From the NCBI GenBank assembly GCA_050250915.1, contig JBFWNT010000015.1, positions 27,160 to 91,159 of the forward strand: a DNA stretch of 64,000 nt, written 5' to 3'. The position numbers and the translations under genes are program-made. Position 1 is the first letter of the stretch; each line of letters begins with the position of its first letter. The notes under the pieces were generated by a model. That model saw only the letters and a program-made list of their open reading frames with translations. It ran no database searches and was not told where the DNA came from. Positions 1 through 8,536 of this stretch are shown one piece after another. This DNA is from Miltoncostaea sp050250915 (GTDB lineage Bacteria; Actinomycetota; Thermoleophilia; Miltoncostaeales; Miltoncostaeaceae).

Positions 1-1
1 G

Positions 2-1438
2 CCCCCGGGCCGCGAGCAGGGCCGCAACCACGAGTGGCTGCACCTGCGCGCCCACGACGTGATCTCCATGCCGGACAAGTGGGAGTACCCGTGGTTCGCG
101 GCGTGGGACCTGGCGTTCCACACGGTCGCGCTCGCGCACGTGGACGCCGGGTTCGCCAAGGAGCAGCTCGTCCTGATGTGCCGCGAGTGGTACATGCACC
201 CCAACGGCGGGATCCCGGCGTACGAGTGGGCCTTCTCCGACGTCAACCCGCCCGTCCACGCCTGGGCCGCGCTGCGCGTGTTCCGGATCGACGGCTCGCG
301 CGACCGCCTGTTCCTGGAGCGCATCTTCCAGAAGCTGCTGCTGAGCTTCGCGTGGTGGACCAACCGCAAGGACGAGGAGGGCGACTTCCTCTTCGCCGGC
401 GGCTTCCTGGGGCTCGACAACATCGGCCCGTTCGACCGCTCGGCGCCGCTGCCGCCCGGCGTGCGCCTGGAGCAGGCGGACGGGACGGGATGGATGGCGA
501 TCTTCGCCCTGGACATGCTCGAGATGGCCCTCGTCCTGGCGGCGGAGGACCCGGCCTACGAGGACATGGCCATCAAGTTCTTCGTCCACTTCAACCTGAT
601 CGCCCGCGCCCTGGCGACACAGGGCCTGTGGGACGAGGAGGACGGCTTCCTCTACGACCGCCTGGCCCGCCACTCCGACGGCGCCACGCTCCCGATCCGC
701 GCCCGGTCCATGACCGGCCTGATCCCGCTCTGCGCGGTGGCGGTCGCGCACGGCGAGGTGCGGGCGCTGCCCAACCTCTGGCCGCTCTTCGAGTCGGTGG
801 TGCGGCAGCGGCCCGCGCTGTTCCGGGCCGTCCGCGTGCGCCCCGAGGGGACGGGCGGCATCGTCTCGGTGCTCGACGAGGAGCGGCTGCGGCGGGTGCT
901 GACACGGGTGCTCGACGAGGGCGAGTTCCTGTCGCCGTACGGGCTGCGGGCCCTGTCGGCGGCCTACCGCGACCACCCCTACGAGCTCGCCTGGGACGGC
1001 CAGACGATCGGGACGGTCGACTACGAGCCGGCCGAGTCGCGGACCGGGTTGTTCGGCGGCAACTCCAACTGGCGCGGGCCGATCTGGTTCCCCGTGAACT
1101 ACCTCGTGATCGAGGCGCTCGAGCGCTACGGCGACTTCTTCGGCGACGAGCTGACGGTCGAGCACCCCACCGGCTCGGGCCGCCAGGCGACGCTGGCCGA
1201 GGTGGCCGACGACCTGCGGCGCCGGCTCATCGGGATCTTCCTGCTCGACGAGGAGGGGCACCGCCCCTGCTTCGGCGAGGTCGCCCGGTTCCGCGACGAC
1301 CCGTCGTGGCGCGACGCGCTGCTCTTCAACGAGTACTTCCACGGCGACCTCGGCTGCGGCCTGGGCGCCTCCCACCAGACCGGGTGGACGGGGCTGGTCG
1401 CCGACCTCATCGCGACGCGGGCGGGGGCGCGGGAATGA
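2..1438 (+). CDS. GH63-like (MGH1-type) glucosidase, 5' partial
   Basis: The reading frame is open from base 2, so the N-terminus lies left of the window; 478 codons are present and homologs are usually about twice that length. The visible part is the (alpha/alpha)6-barrel end of a family-63-type glucosidase: a tryptophan-rich stretch around DKWEYPWFAAWDLAFH, then NPPVHAWA, and near the C-terminus NSNWRGPIWFPVNYL and FNEYFHGD, all typical of the MGH1/GH63 barrel that removes terminal glucose from oligosaccharides or small glucosides. It is followed with a 4-bp overlap (ATGA) by a debranching-type enzyme, so both are probably one operon for use of an alpha-glucan or glucosyl compatible solute. 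The exact substrate cannot be read from the sequence. Confidence 0.85.
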   Translation, partial: PPGREQGRNHEWLHLRAHDVISMPDKWEYPWFAAWDLAFHTVALAHVDAGFAKEQLVLMCREWYMHPNGGIPAYEWAFSDVNPPVHAWAALRVFRIDGSRDRLFLERIFQKLLLSFAWWTNRKDEEGDFLFAGGFLGLDNIGPFDRSAPLPPGVRLEQADGTGWMAIFALDMLEMALVLAAEDPAYEDMAIKFFVHFNLIARALATQGLWDEEDGFLYDRLARHSDGATLPIRARSMTGLIPLCAVAVAHGEVRALPNLWPLFESVVRQRPALFRAVRVRPEGTGGIVSVLDEERLRRVLTRVLDEGEFLSPYGLRALSAAYRDHPYELAWDGQTIGTVDYEPAESRTGLFGGNSNWRGPIWFPVNYLVIEALERYGDFFGDELTVEHPTGSGRQATLAEVADDLRRRLIGIFLLDEEGHRPCFGEVARFRDDPSWRDALLFNEYFHGDLGCGLGASHQTGWTGLVADLIATRAGARE

Positions 1439-3345
1439 TCCCCGCGGTGGGCCGCCAGGTCCTGGGCGACCTCGCGGCGTCCGCCGCCCGGGAGTGGCTT
1501 GTGGCCGACGGCCTCGGCGGCTTCGCGATGGGCACCGCCGGCCTCCTGGAGGCCCGCCGCTACCACGGGCTGCTGTGCGTGTCGCAGGGGTCCCCCGGGC
1601 GCCGGATGATGGGCCTCGTGGCCCTCGACCCGGTGCTGGTGCGCGGCGACGCCCGCGTGCCGCTGGCCACCCACGAGTGGGGCGACGGCACCGTCGCGCC
1701 CGCCGGCCACGTCCACCTGGAGTCGTTCGCGGTGGTCGACGGCGTGCCGTGCTGGCGCTGGCGGATCGGCGACGTGGTCATCGAGCGCCGGGTCGCGATG
1801 GCCCACGGCCGCCCCGCGGTGGCGGTGGTGCACCGCGTCGTGCGCGCCGACGGCCCGGTGCGGCTGGAGCTGGAGCCCCTGTGCACGTGGCGCGACGCCC
1901 ACGGCGAGCGCACGGGGCCGGCGGCGCCGGCGGTGGAGCACGCGGACGGCGGCTTCGCGTTCGAGGGCGCGTACCGCGTCGCGGGGCCCGGCTGGGCGCC
2001 CGGCGGGGCCTGGTATGTGGGGCTGCGCCACCGCGAGGAGGCGGCGCGCGGCCTCTCCGACCGCGAGGACCTCTGGAGCGCCGGGCGCTTCGCCGCCGAC
2101 CTGGCGCCGGGGGAGGAGGCCGCGGTCACCGCCTGGGCGGGCGAGCTGGCCGACGTGCCCCCGCCGGGGGCGGAGATCGTGGCGGCGGCCGCCGCGCGGG
2201 CCCGGGCGGTCGCGGAGGCGGCCCGGCCCGACGACGACGTCGACCGCCTGCTGGCCGTCGCCGCCGACGCGTTCGTGGTCGCCGGGCCCACCGTCGTGGC
2301 GGGCTACCCGTGGTTCGGCGAGTGGTCGCGCGACGCGCTCACCTCGTACGCCGGCCTGTTCCTGGAGACGGGGCGGGCGGAGGAGGGCCGGCGGCTGCTG
2401 GAGCGGTCGGCGTCGCTGCTGTCCGAGGGGATGCTGGCCAACACCACCGACAGCGGCAGCCCCGAGTACAACACCGTGGACGGGACGCTCTGGTTCGCCC
2501 ACGCGCTGGGGCGGCACGTGGCGGCCACCGGCGACGCCGACCTGGCGGCCCTGGCGGCGCCCGCGCTGCGGGCGGTGATCGACGCCCACGTCGCGGGCAC
2601 CCGGTACGGCATCCGGGTCGACCCGGCCGACGGCCTGCTGACGCAGGGCGCGCCCGGCTGGGCCCTCACCTGGATGGACGCGCGCGTCGACGGCACGCCG
2701 GTCACGCCCCGGGCCGGGAAGCCGGTGGAGGTCAACGCCCTGTGGATCGAGGCGCTCGCCGTGACGCGAGAGCTGGGGGCGGGCGACCCGCGGTCGGTCG
2801 CCGCGGCGGCGGAGCTGGAGGACCGGGCGCGCGCCTCGTTCGCCGCGCGGTTCGTGCGCGGCGGCGCGGTGCTGGACGTGGTGGACGCCCCGGGCGGCGA
2901 TGACGCGGCGGTGCGGCCCAACGCCCTCATCGCCGGCGCCCTGCCCCACGGCCCGCTGCGCGACGCCGCCCCGGTGCGCGTCGCCCGGGAGCGCCTGCTC
3001 ACGTCGATGGGGCTCCGGTCGCTGGCGCCCGGGGAGCCCGGCTACCGCGGGCGCCACCGCGGGAGCCCCGCGGAGCGCGACGCGGCGTACCACCAGGGAA
3101 CGGTGTGGCCGTGGCTGATCGGCCCGTTCGTCGAGGCCTCCCTCCGGGCCGGCGAGCCGGTGGACGGGGTCCTGGACGGCGTGGAGGCCCACCTGTCGGA
3201 GTGGGGCCTCGGGTCGTTGTCGGAGACCGCCGACGGCGATCCGCCCCATGGGGCGACGGGATGCCCGTTCCAGGCGTGGTCCGTCGCCGAGGTGCTCCGT
3301 GCGCGCCGGCTGGCCCGCGGCCGTTCGGCCGCGGGCCAGACCTGA
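1435..3345 (+). CDS. Glycogen-debranching-type amylo-alpha-1,6-glucosidase
   Basis: A 636-aa protein. The N-terminal part has the GDE_N signature (EWLVADGLGG followed by RRYHGLL, residues ~18-45); the C-terminal half is the GDE_C (alpha/alpha)6 barrel with YPWFGEWSRDAL (~286-297), NTVDGTLWF (~345-353), KPVEVNALW and HQGTVWPWLIGPF (~550-562). Members hydrolyse alpha-1,6-glucosidic branches of glycogen-like polymers in the cytoplasm, and family length is about 650-700 aa. The ATG overlaps the stop of the upstream glucosidase, implying translational coupling. The last codons lie in a strong inverted repeat. No signal peptide is visible. Assignment to the family is firm; whether the in vivo substrate is glycogen is inference. 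Confidence 0.88.
   Translation: MIPAVGRQVLGDLAASAAREWLVADGLGGFAMGTAGLLEARRYHGLLCVSQGSPGRRMMGLVALDPVLVRGDARVPLATHEWGDGTVAPAGHVHLESFAVVDGVPCWRWRIGDVVIERRVAMAHGRPAVAVVHRVVRADGPVRLELEPLCTWRDAHGERTGPAAPAVEHADGGFAFEGAYRVAGPGWAPGGAWYVGLRHREEAARGLSDREDLWSAGRFAADLAPGEEAAVTAWAGELADVPPPGAEIVAAAAARARAVAEAARPDDDVDRLLAVAADAFVVAGPTVVAGYPWFGEWSRDALTSYAGLFLETGRAEEGRRLLERSASLLSEGMLANTTDSGSPEYNTVDGTLWFAHALGRHVAATGDADLAALAAPALRAVIDAHVAGTRYGIRVDPADGLLTQGAPGWALTWMDARVDGTPVTPRAGKPVEVNALWIEALAVTRELGAGDPRSVAAAAELEDRARASFAARFVRGGAVLDVVDAPGGDDAAVRPNALIAGALPHGPLRDAAPVRVARERLLTSMGLRSLAPGEPGYRGRHRGSPAERDAAYHQGTVWPWLIGPFVEASLRAGEPVDGVLDGVEAHLSEWGLGSLSETADGDPPHGATGCPFQAWSVAEVLRARRLARGRSAAGQT
3310..3339. terminator. Hairpin at the end of the debranching gene, likely bidirectional terminator
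   Basis: CTGGCCCGCGGCCG, a TT spacer and CGGCCGCGGGCCAG form a perfect 14-bp stem. It lies inside the last codons of the debranching gene, just before its stop, and faces the convergent SHOCT-protein gene. There is no U-tract, which is usual for GC-rich actinobacterial terminators. Confidence 0.5.
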
Positions 3346-3366
3346 CCGGCGCCGCCTCCGCGACGA

Positions 3367-3750
3367 CTAGGTCGCGAGGGCCTTCTTCTTGAGCTGGTCG
3401 AACTCGGCCTGGTCGATCACGCCCGAGTCGAGCATGTCCTTGGCCTTGGCGATCTCGTCGGCGGGGGTGCCGGGTGCGGCGATCCCCTGTGCCTTCCTGA
3501 TCGCGTCCGCCCGGTCCAGCTGGTCCTTCGCCGCGCGCTCGGCCATGGTGCGGCCGCGCACGCCGATGTACACCAGCAGGCCGATCAGCGGCAGGATCAC
3601 GATGAAGACCAACCAGCCCGTCTTCGCCCAACCTGACAGGTCATGACTCCGGAAGATGTCGATGACGACCTGGAAGAAGATGACGAGGACGGCGATCCAG
3701 CAGAAGAAGATGAAGCTCGTCCAGATCACATCCCAGACGCTCCAGTCCAT
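3367..3750 (-). CDS. PLDc_N / SHOCT-domain membrane protein
   Basis: A 127-aa protein. Two hydrophobic segments (residues ~8-30 and ~40-62, the second ending PLIGLLVYIGVRG) match the PLDc_N two-helix module. The C-terminus (~98-127, LDSGVIDQAEFDQLKKKALA) is a SHOCT domain, a short C-terminal oligomerisation module. ATG at 3750 is chosen because AAGGAG stands 4 nt upstream; longer upstream readings lack such a site. Proteins of this build are common small membrane proteins of actinobacteria with no defined biochemical role. It is divergent from the MFS exporter gene. Confidence 0.85.
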   Translation of the reverse strand: MDWSVWDVIWTSFIFFCWIAVLVIFFQVVIDIFRSHDLSGWAKTGWLVFIVILPLIGLLVYIGVRGRTMAERAAKDQLDRADAIRKAQGIAAPGTPADEIAKAKDMLDSGVIDQAEFDQLKKKALAT

Positions 3751-3826
3751 GACGCTCCTTTCGTGCGGTACCGGTCGGCTCCATCGGAGCACCTGTGGCG
3801 GGAGCCGGTCGGCACAGGTGGTTCCC

Positions 3827-3881
3827 TCACCCGGGTGAACGCCGATGGCCGTCCGGGCGACGGGCGCGGCCACCCTACCGT
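3827..3881 (+). promoter_or_regulatory. 12-bp palindrome and -10 element upstream of the MFS gene
   Basis: TCACCCGGGTGA (3827-3838) is a perfect palindrome; 38 nt from its end begins TACCGT (3876-3881), a TANNNT-type -10. The same arrangement recurs before the flippase gene at 7188 and the FGE gene at 22627, which argues for a shared DNA-binding regulator. The site also lies 77 bp from the start of the divergent SHOCT gene. Confidence 0.5.
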
Positions 3882-3904
3882 GGCGCCACGCGGCAGAGGG
3901 AGAC

Positions 3905-5566
3905 GTGATCGGCACCAGGGCGGGCAGGGACGGCGGGACCGGGGTGCTGATGCTCCTGGCGCTGGCGCAGTTCCTGATGACCGTGGACGCCAGCGTCATG
4001 AACGTGTCGATCGGGGCGCTGGTCGACGACCTGGACACCACGGTGACCGCCATCCAGGGCGTCATCACCGCCTACACGCTGGTGATGGCCGCCGGGATGA
4101 TCACGGGGGCCAAGATCGGCGACCTGATCGGCCGCAAGCGCGCCCTGCGCATCGGGCTGGTGATCTACGCCGCCGGGTCGCTGATCACGGCGCTCGCCCC
4201 GAACGTGACCGTCCTGCTGATCGGCTGGTCGGTGCTGGAGGGGATCGGGGCCGCGCTGATCATGCCGACGGTGGTCGCCCTGGTGGCCGGCAACTTCACC
4301 GGCCGGCGGCGCGCGTTCGCCTACGGCGTGATCGCGGCGTCGGCGGCGGTGGCGATCGCCGCGGGCCCGATCATCGGCGGCTTCGTCACGGCGGAGTTCA
4401 GCTGGCGGTGGGTTTTCGCGGCGGAGGTCCCGATCGCCGCCGCGATACTCATCGGCAGCCGCGCGGTCGCCGACGCGCCGGCGGCGACGCGACCCAGGAT
4501 CGACCTGGTGGGCGCGGTCCTGTCGGCCGCCGGGCTGGGCCTCACCGTGATCGCCGTGGTGCAGTCCGGGGCATGGGGCTGGGTGCAGCCCAAGATCGCC
4601 GAGGGCCCCGACGCGACCCCGGAGCTGTTCGGCATCTCGGCGGTCGCCTGGATGCTGGTCGGCGGCCTCCTGATCCTCTGGCTGTTCGTGGGCTGGCTGC
4701 ACCGCCGCACGGCGCGGGGCGAGGAGCCGCTGTTCGACCCCACGCTGCTGCGCAACCGGCAGGTGACCGGCGGCCTGTCGGTGCTGCTGCTCCAGTACCT
4801 GGTGATGATGGGGATGTTCTTCGCGATGCCCCTGTTCCTCACGATGGTGCTGGGGCTCGACTCGTTCGACACCGGCCTGCGCATGCTGCCCCTGTCGCTG
4901 GCCCTGGTGGTCGCGGCCCCCGCGATCCCGAAGCTCCTGCCCCACGTGGGGCCGCGGCGGGTCTGCCAGGCGGGGCTGCTGCTGATGCTGCTGGCGGTGC
5001 TGGTGCTGGCGGCCCGGTTCGAGGACGGCGCGGACGCGTCGGTCACCACCCTGCCGTTCATCCTGATGGGGCTCGGGATGGGGGCGCTGGCGTCGCAGCT
5101 CGGCAACGTCGTGGTGTCGGCGGTGCCGGAGGAACGCAGCAGCGAGGTCGGCGGGCTCCAGTACACGGCGCAGAACCTGGGGTCGTCGCTGGGGACCGCC
5201 CTGGTCGGAGCGGTGGTGATCGCCGCGCTGTCGGCCCAGTTCCTGACCGGCGTCCAGGGGGCGGAGGAGCTCGCCCCCGAGCTGAAGCAGCAGGCGGCGG
5301 TGCAGTTCAGCGCCGGCGTGGACTTCGTCTCGGTGGCCGACGTCGAGGACGCCCTCGCCCAGACCACGCTCACGCCCGCCGAGCAGGACGCGGTGGCCGG
5401 CGCCTACGAGGACGCCCAGCTCGGCGCCCTTCGCAACGGCATGCTGGTGCTGGCCGTCGTGGTCATCGGGACGCTCTTCCTGACCGGCCGGCTGCCGCGC
5501 GACCCCCTCATCCCGGCCGACGAGGAGGCCCCGGCGCCCGGCGGGGCTCCGGCGGCGGCCACCTAG
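3905..5566 (+). CDS. MFS transporter, DHA2/EmrB-QacA type (14 TM)
   Basis: A 553-aa integral membrane protein with about 14 hydrophobic segments, the usual number for DHA2 drug/proton antiporters. The first helix contains LMTVDASVMNVSIG, matching the DHA2 motif with a membrane-embedded Asp (D1 type), and the loop GDLIGRKRALRIG is MFS motif A. Such proteins export drugs, dyes or fatty acids using the proton gradient. I chose GTG 3905 because GAGGGAG lies just upstream; ATG 3845 in the same frame would extend the protein by 20 residues through the predicted -10 element. The C-terminal ~60 residues are a soluble acidic tail with a final helix. Confidence 0.88.
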   Translation: MIGTRAGRDGGTGVLMLLALAQFLMTVDASVMNVSIGALVDDLDTTVTAIQGVITAYTLVMAAGMITGAKIGDLIGRKRALRIGLVIYAAGSLITALAPNVTVLLIGWSVLEGIGAALIMPTVVALVAGNFTGRRRAFAYGVIAASAAVAIAAGPIIGGFVTAEFSWRWVFAAEVPIAAAILIGSRAVADAPAATRPRIDLVGAVLSAAGLGLTVIAVVQSGAWGWVQPKIAEGPDATPELFGISAVAWMLVGGLLILWLFVGWLHRRTARGEEPLFDPTLLRNRQVTGGLSVLLLQYLVMMGMFFAMPLFLTMVLGLDSFDTGLRMLPLSLALVVAAPAIPKLLPHVGPRRVCQAGLLLMLLAVLVLAARFEDGADASVTTLPFILMGLGMGALASQLGNVVVSAVPEERSSEVGGLQYTAQNLGSSLGTALVGAVVIAALSAQFLTGVQGAEELAPELKQQAAVQFSAGVDFVSVADVEDALAQTTLTPAEQDAVAGAYEDAQLGALRNGMLVLAVVVIGTLFLTGRLPRDPLIPADEEAPAPGGAPAAAT

Positions 5567-5570
5567 CCCG

Positions 5571-6032
5571 CTAGTCCGGCCGCACCACCAGCACGGGGCA
5601 GTGCGCGTGCTCCAGCACCACGCGCGAGGTGCTGCCCAGGAACAGCCGCTCCATGCGCCCGTAGCGGTGGGCGCCCACCACGATGGCCGAGGCCCCGCGG
5701 TCCTTCGCGACCCGCACCAGGGTCTCCCCGATGCCGCTCTCGTCCACGGCGACCAGCGGCTCGGCCTGGAAGCCCACCTCGCGCGCGATCTCGGTGCCCC
5801 GCGCGGCCCGCGTGCGGGCCCCCTCGATGAGCGCCTCGTCGGCCATCGCCGTGACGGCGTAGTCGATCGGCACGGCCTGGATGTCCATCCCCACCTGCGC
5901 CTGGAAGGCGATGCCCGCCTCGTGCACCGCCACCACCAGCGCGGGGCCGGGGCGCAGGATCCCCGCGGCGGCGCGGATGGCCGCCTCCGAGACCTCGGAC
6001 CCGTCGAACCCGATCACCACCGGACCGTCCAT
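5571..6032 (-). CDS. Universal stress protein, UspA family
   Basis: A 153-aa single Usp domain. The N-terminus VIGFDGSEVSEAAI is the first beta strand and Asp of the nucleotide pocket; near the C-terminus GAHRYGRMERLFLGSTS carries the G-2x-G-9x-G(S/T) ATP-binding pattern, so this is likely an ATP-binding Usp. RBS GGAGGAGG precedes ATG 6032. It ends 4 bp from the convergent MFS gene and is preceded on the same strand, 16 bp away, by the flippase-type gene, so the two may be cotranscribed. Usp proteins are cytoplasmic and induced by starvation or redox stress. Confidence 0.9.
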   Translation of the reverse strand: MDGPVVIGFDGSEVSEAAIRAAAGILRPGPALVVAVHEAGIAFQAQVGMDIQAVPIDYAVTAMADEALIEGARTRAARGTEIAREVGFQAEPLVAVDESGIGETLVRVAKDRGASAIVVGAHRYGRMERLFLGSTSRVVLEHAHCPVLVVRPD

Positions 6033-6048
6033 GCCTCCTCCTTCTCCT

Positions 6049-7188
6049 CTACCGCTCGGGGGGTTCCCTGCCGGCCAGCGTCGCGCCGACGGCCGCCTGG
6101 GCCGCCGGCTCCGGCTTGGCCGCGACGCGCCACTTGCGCCGGAAGCGCCAGACCAGCAGGGCGATGACGCCCATGATGATGGGGCCCGCGTAGGTGAGCC
6201 CGCGGAACAGGATGATCCCGGCCACGATCTGCGACTGGTAGTCGCCGCCGGTCACGACCATGAACGCCGCCGTGTACAGCGCCTCCACCACGCCGACGCC
6301 GCCGGGCGTGAAGTTCACGATCGTCAGCAGGCGCACGACGGTGTAGACGACCGCGATCGAGCCGATCGGGAGCTCGTCGATGCCCAGCCCGACGGCCCGC
6401 ATCGAGACCGCCAGGATCAGGCCGTTGCCGACGTAGACGGCGACGACGGCGGCCACGATGCGCGCGCCGTTGTGCGACCAGAGCTCGAGGAGGCCGGTGC
6501 GGAAGCTCACCGCCGCCTCGGCGAAGTCGTGCTCGCTGGGGCGCCGGTGGGTGACGCCCTGCGCCCACCGCACCATGCGGCCGCCGAACGCGCCGACCTT
6601 GTAGGCGAACGCCTCCCGGCGCACCATCATCCAGACGATCACGATCGCCGTGACCGACAGCGCGACCGCGACCAGGCCGAGCACCAGGAGCTGCCACGAC
6701 GCGTCGCCGATCGCGATGGCGATCAGCACGCCGGCGATCGGCCCGGCGATCACCATGAAGTTGGTGAGCGAGCTGGTGAACAGCCAGCTGCGGGCGAACT
6801 CCTCGGTGTAGAAGCCCCACGAGCGCAGCATCCCCAGGCGGGTCGCGGTGCCCGACGGCCCCGGCACGGTGTTGGAGACCGCGGTGGACCCCTCCACCGC
6901 CACGAGCCCGCGCGTGATCCCGAGGCCCGGCACCGTGAGCGCCCACTGCGTCGCGATGAGGCACTGCACGGCGAGCACCATGACGATCAGGAGCACGCCG
7001 GCCTGCGCGGAGACGCCCTGAAGCGCCTCGCCCACGGCCTCCAGGTCGCTCACGTTGCCCAGCAGGATCCAGGCGATGAGGCCGATCAGCAGCAGCGTCA
7101 GGACGCCGCGCACGATGATCTCCGACGGCCGCGTGCGCGGCGCGCCGGTCTCGGTGACCTGCTGCTCCTCGTCCTCGTGACGTGACAT
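6049..7188 (-). CDS. LPG-synthase-type/UPF0104 membrane protein (flippase-like)
   Basis: A 379-aa protein with about eight hydrophobic segments and a soluble, charged N-terminal ~25 residues. Two glycine-proline motifs, NTVPGPSGTATR (~105) and TPGGVGVVEA (~295), are the hallmark of the lysylphosphatidylglycerol synthase transmembrane/AglD family. Members lack the catalytic aminoacyl-transfer domain and are thought to move or modify lipid-linked substrates. A second member lies at 48270. ATG 7188 is supported by the upstream palindrome/-10 arrangement. Function beyond the fold is unknown. Confidence 0.82.
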   Translation of the reverse strand: MSRHEDEEQQVTETGAPRTRPSEIIVRGVLTLLLIGLIAWILLGNVSDLEAVGEALQGVSAQAGVLLIVMVLAVQCLIATQWALTVPGLGITRGLVAVEGSTAVSNTVPGPSGTATRLGMLRSWGFYTEEFARSWLFTSSLTNFMVIAGPIAGVLIAIAIGDASWQLLVLGLVAVALSVTAIVIVWMMVRREAFAYKVGAFGGRMVRWAQGVTHRRPSEHDFAEAAVSFRTGLLELWSHNGARIVAAVVAVYVGNGLILAVSMRAVGLGIDELPIGSIAVVYTVVRLLTIVNFTPGGVGVVEALYTAAFMVVTGGDYQSQIVAGIILFRGLTYAGPIIMGVIALLVWRFRRKWRVAAKPEPAAQAAVGATLAGREPPER

Positions 7189-7216
7189 ACGGCTCCTGGG
7201 CGGCTCGGGCCATGCG

Positions 7217-7272
7217 AGTCCACAGGCCGGGCGGACCGCCGCCCCGGCGGGGGGCGGGGGTCACCCGGGTGA
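7217..7272 (-). promoter_or_regulatory. Palindrome TCACCCGGGTGA and -10-like element upstream of the flippase gene
   Basis: The perfect palindrome is at 7261-7272. Reading toward the gene on the minus strand, TGGACT begins 39 nt beyond its edge (7222-7217), close to the 38-nt spacing at the other two sites, and the start codon is 73 nt from the palindrome. Confidence 0.42.
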
Positions 7273-7288
7273 ACGCGGACCCGTGGCA

Positions 7289-8509
7289 CTATCCCCCAGA
7301 CACGCCGCACAGCACCAGCGCGACCGCGGCGACCACGGTGCCGAGGACCGCGGCGGGCCCCAGCACCAGCAGGTGCCGGCGGCCGCCCATGCGGGCATCC
7401 TGGCCGGTGCGCTCGATGGCCAGCAGCGTGGCCACCGATCCGTGGCGGGTGGCCACGGAGCCCACGGCCAGGCCGGTCAGGCTTGCCGTGGCGGTCAGGG
7501 GGTGGGCCGAGAGCAGCCCGGCGGCGGCGATGCCCGCGGGCAGGTTGTTCACGGTGCACGCCACCAGCGCGACGCCCAGCGCCAGGGCGATCGCCGAGGC
7601 GGCGGAGCCGGCCGTGACGGGCGGCATCCCCACGGCCGCGGCGGCGGCGCCCACCGCCACCGACAGGGCCGCCACCTGCACGCACACGCGGGCGGGCACG
7701 GCGACCCGGGGACGGGCCACGCGGAGCGGGCCCGCCGCCATCGCCGTGACCAGCGCCACCGCCGTGAGCGACGCCCACGGCGGCAGGCCCGCCCAGGGCG
7801 ACGCCATGCCCAGAACGGCCGCCGCGCCCAGGGCGCCCGCAGCGAGGCGCTCGCCCGTGTTCCACGGGCCGGCGACCGGTGCGCCCGTGGGGGCGAGGCG
7901 GCCCGTCAGCGCACGCCGCTCGGCCGCCGCCACCACGCCGGCGGCCACCACGGTCGCGAGGGCCGCCGGGCCGATGAGGGCGGCCGCGAAGGCCGCGGGG
8001 CCCAGGCCCAGCCGCTCCATCACGATCAGGTTGACCGGGTTGCCCTGGGGGACGGCGATCGAGAAGGCGTTGGCCACGACGATCGTCGCGGCCAGGAGGG
8101 GCCGCACCAGGCGGTCGCCCAGCGGGGCGAGCGCCAGGATCACCGGTGCCATCAGCACCACCGCGCCGTCCAGCGAGACGGCGACGGTCAGCGCCGCGCA
8201 GCACACGCACACCAGCGCGAAGAGCGCCCACGGCGACCCGCCGGCCCGCCGGGCCAGGGTGCCCGCCAGCCGGCGGGACAGGCCGCTCGCCGCGGCCAGG
8301 TCGCTCAGCCAGATCGCGGCTGCCAGGAACGCCGCCAGGGGCGCGACCGCGGCCGCCGCGTCCCGCACCACCGACACGTCGGGGGCCAGCGCCAGGGCGG
8401 CCAGCGCCAGCGCGCAGGCCGCGATCGCCGGGACCCAGGCCCGTGGGCGCAGGGCCACGGCGGCGACGGCCGCCGCCGCGAGGGGTATCGTCAGGTGGGT
8501 AAGCATCAT
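7289..8509 (-). CDS. ArsB/SLC13-like permease (ion-transporter superfamily)
   Basis: A 406-aa hydrophobic protein with about 11 membrane segments. It has the two pseudo-symmetric halves of the ArsB/CitMHS group: SLDGAVVLMAPVILAL (~113) in the first half, followed by AVPQGNPVNLIVM, and TVNNLPAGIAAAGLL in the second; the NxP/NLP re-entrant motifs are the substrate-site signatures. Substrates in this superfamily include arsenite, dicarboxylates, Na+ and silicate; the residues here do not decide among them. It is divergent from a MarR regulator 27 bp away, which likely controls it. Start ATG 8509; ATG 8506 is equally possible. Confidence 0.75.
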   Translation of the reverse strand: MMLTHLTIPLAAAAVAAVALRPRAWVPAIAACALALAALALAPDVSVVRDAAAAVAPLAAFLAAAIWLSDLAAASGLSRRLAGTLARRAGGSPWALFALVCVCCAALTVAVSLDGAVVLMAPVILALAPLGDRLVRPLLAATIVVANAFSIAVPQGNPVNLIVMERLGLGPAAFAAALIGPAALATVVAAGVVAAAERRALTGRLAPTGAPVAGPWNTGERLAAGALGAAAVLGMASPWAGLPPWASLTAVALVTAMAAGPLRVARPRVAVPARVCVQVAALSVAVGAAAAAVGMPPVTAGSAASAIALALGVALVACTVNNLPAGIAAAGLLSAHPLTATASLTGLAVGSVATRHGSVATLLAIERTGQDARMGGRRHLLVLGPAAVLGTVVAAVALVLCGVSGG

Positions 8510-8536
8510 GAACAGTAAAGCTCGCTAAAGCATTAG
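8510..8536. promoter_or_regulatory. AT-rich divergent promoter/operator between permease and marR genes
   Basis: This 27-bp gap is strikingly AT-rich for the region. It holds a direct repeat TAAAGC-N4-TAAAGC and an inverted repeat CTAA-AGCA-TTAG abutting the MarR start codon. With two starts this close and no Shine-Dalgarno on either side, overlapping leaderless promoters and MarR autoregulation are likely. Confidence 0.5.

Noticed and set aside
1126..3249. Long minus-strand open frame opposite the debranching gene
   Set aside because: Low-complexity Arg/Ala/Gly/His translation; a GC-driven shadow of the real frame.
3770..3838. Palindrome also controlling the divergent SHOCT gene
   Set aside because: No -10 element at the 38-nt spacing on that side; direction toward the MFS gene fits better.
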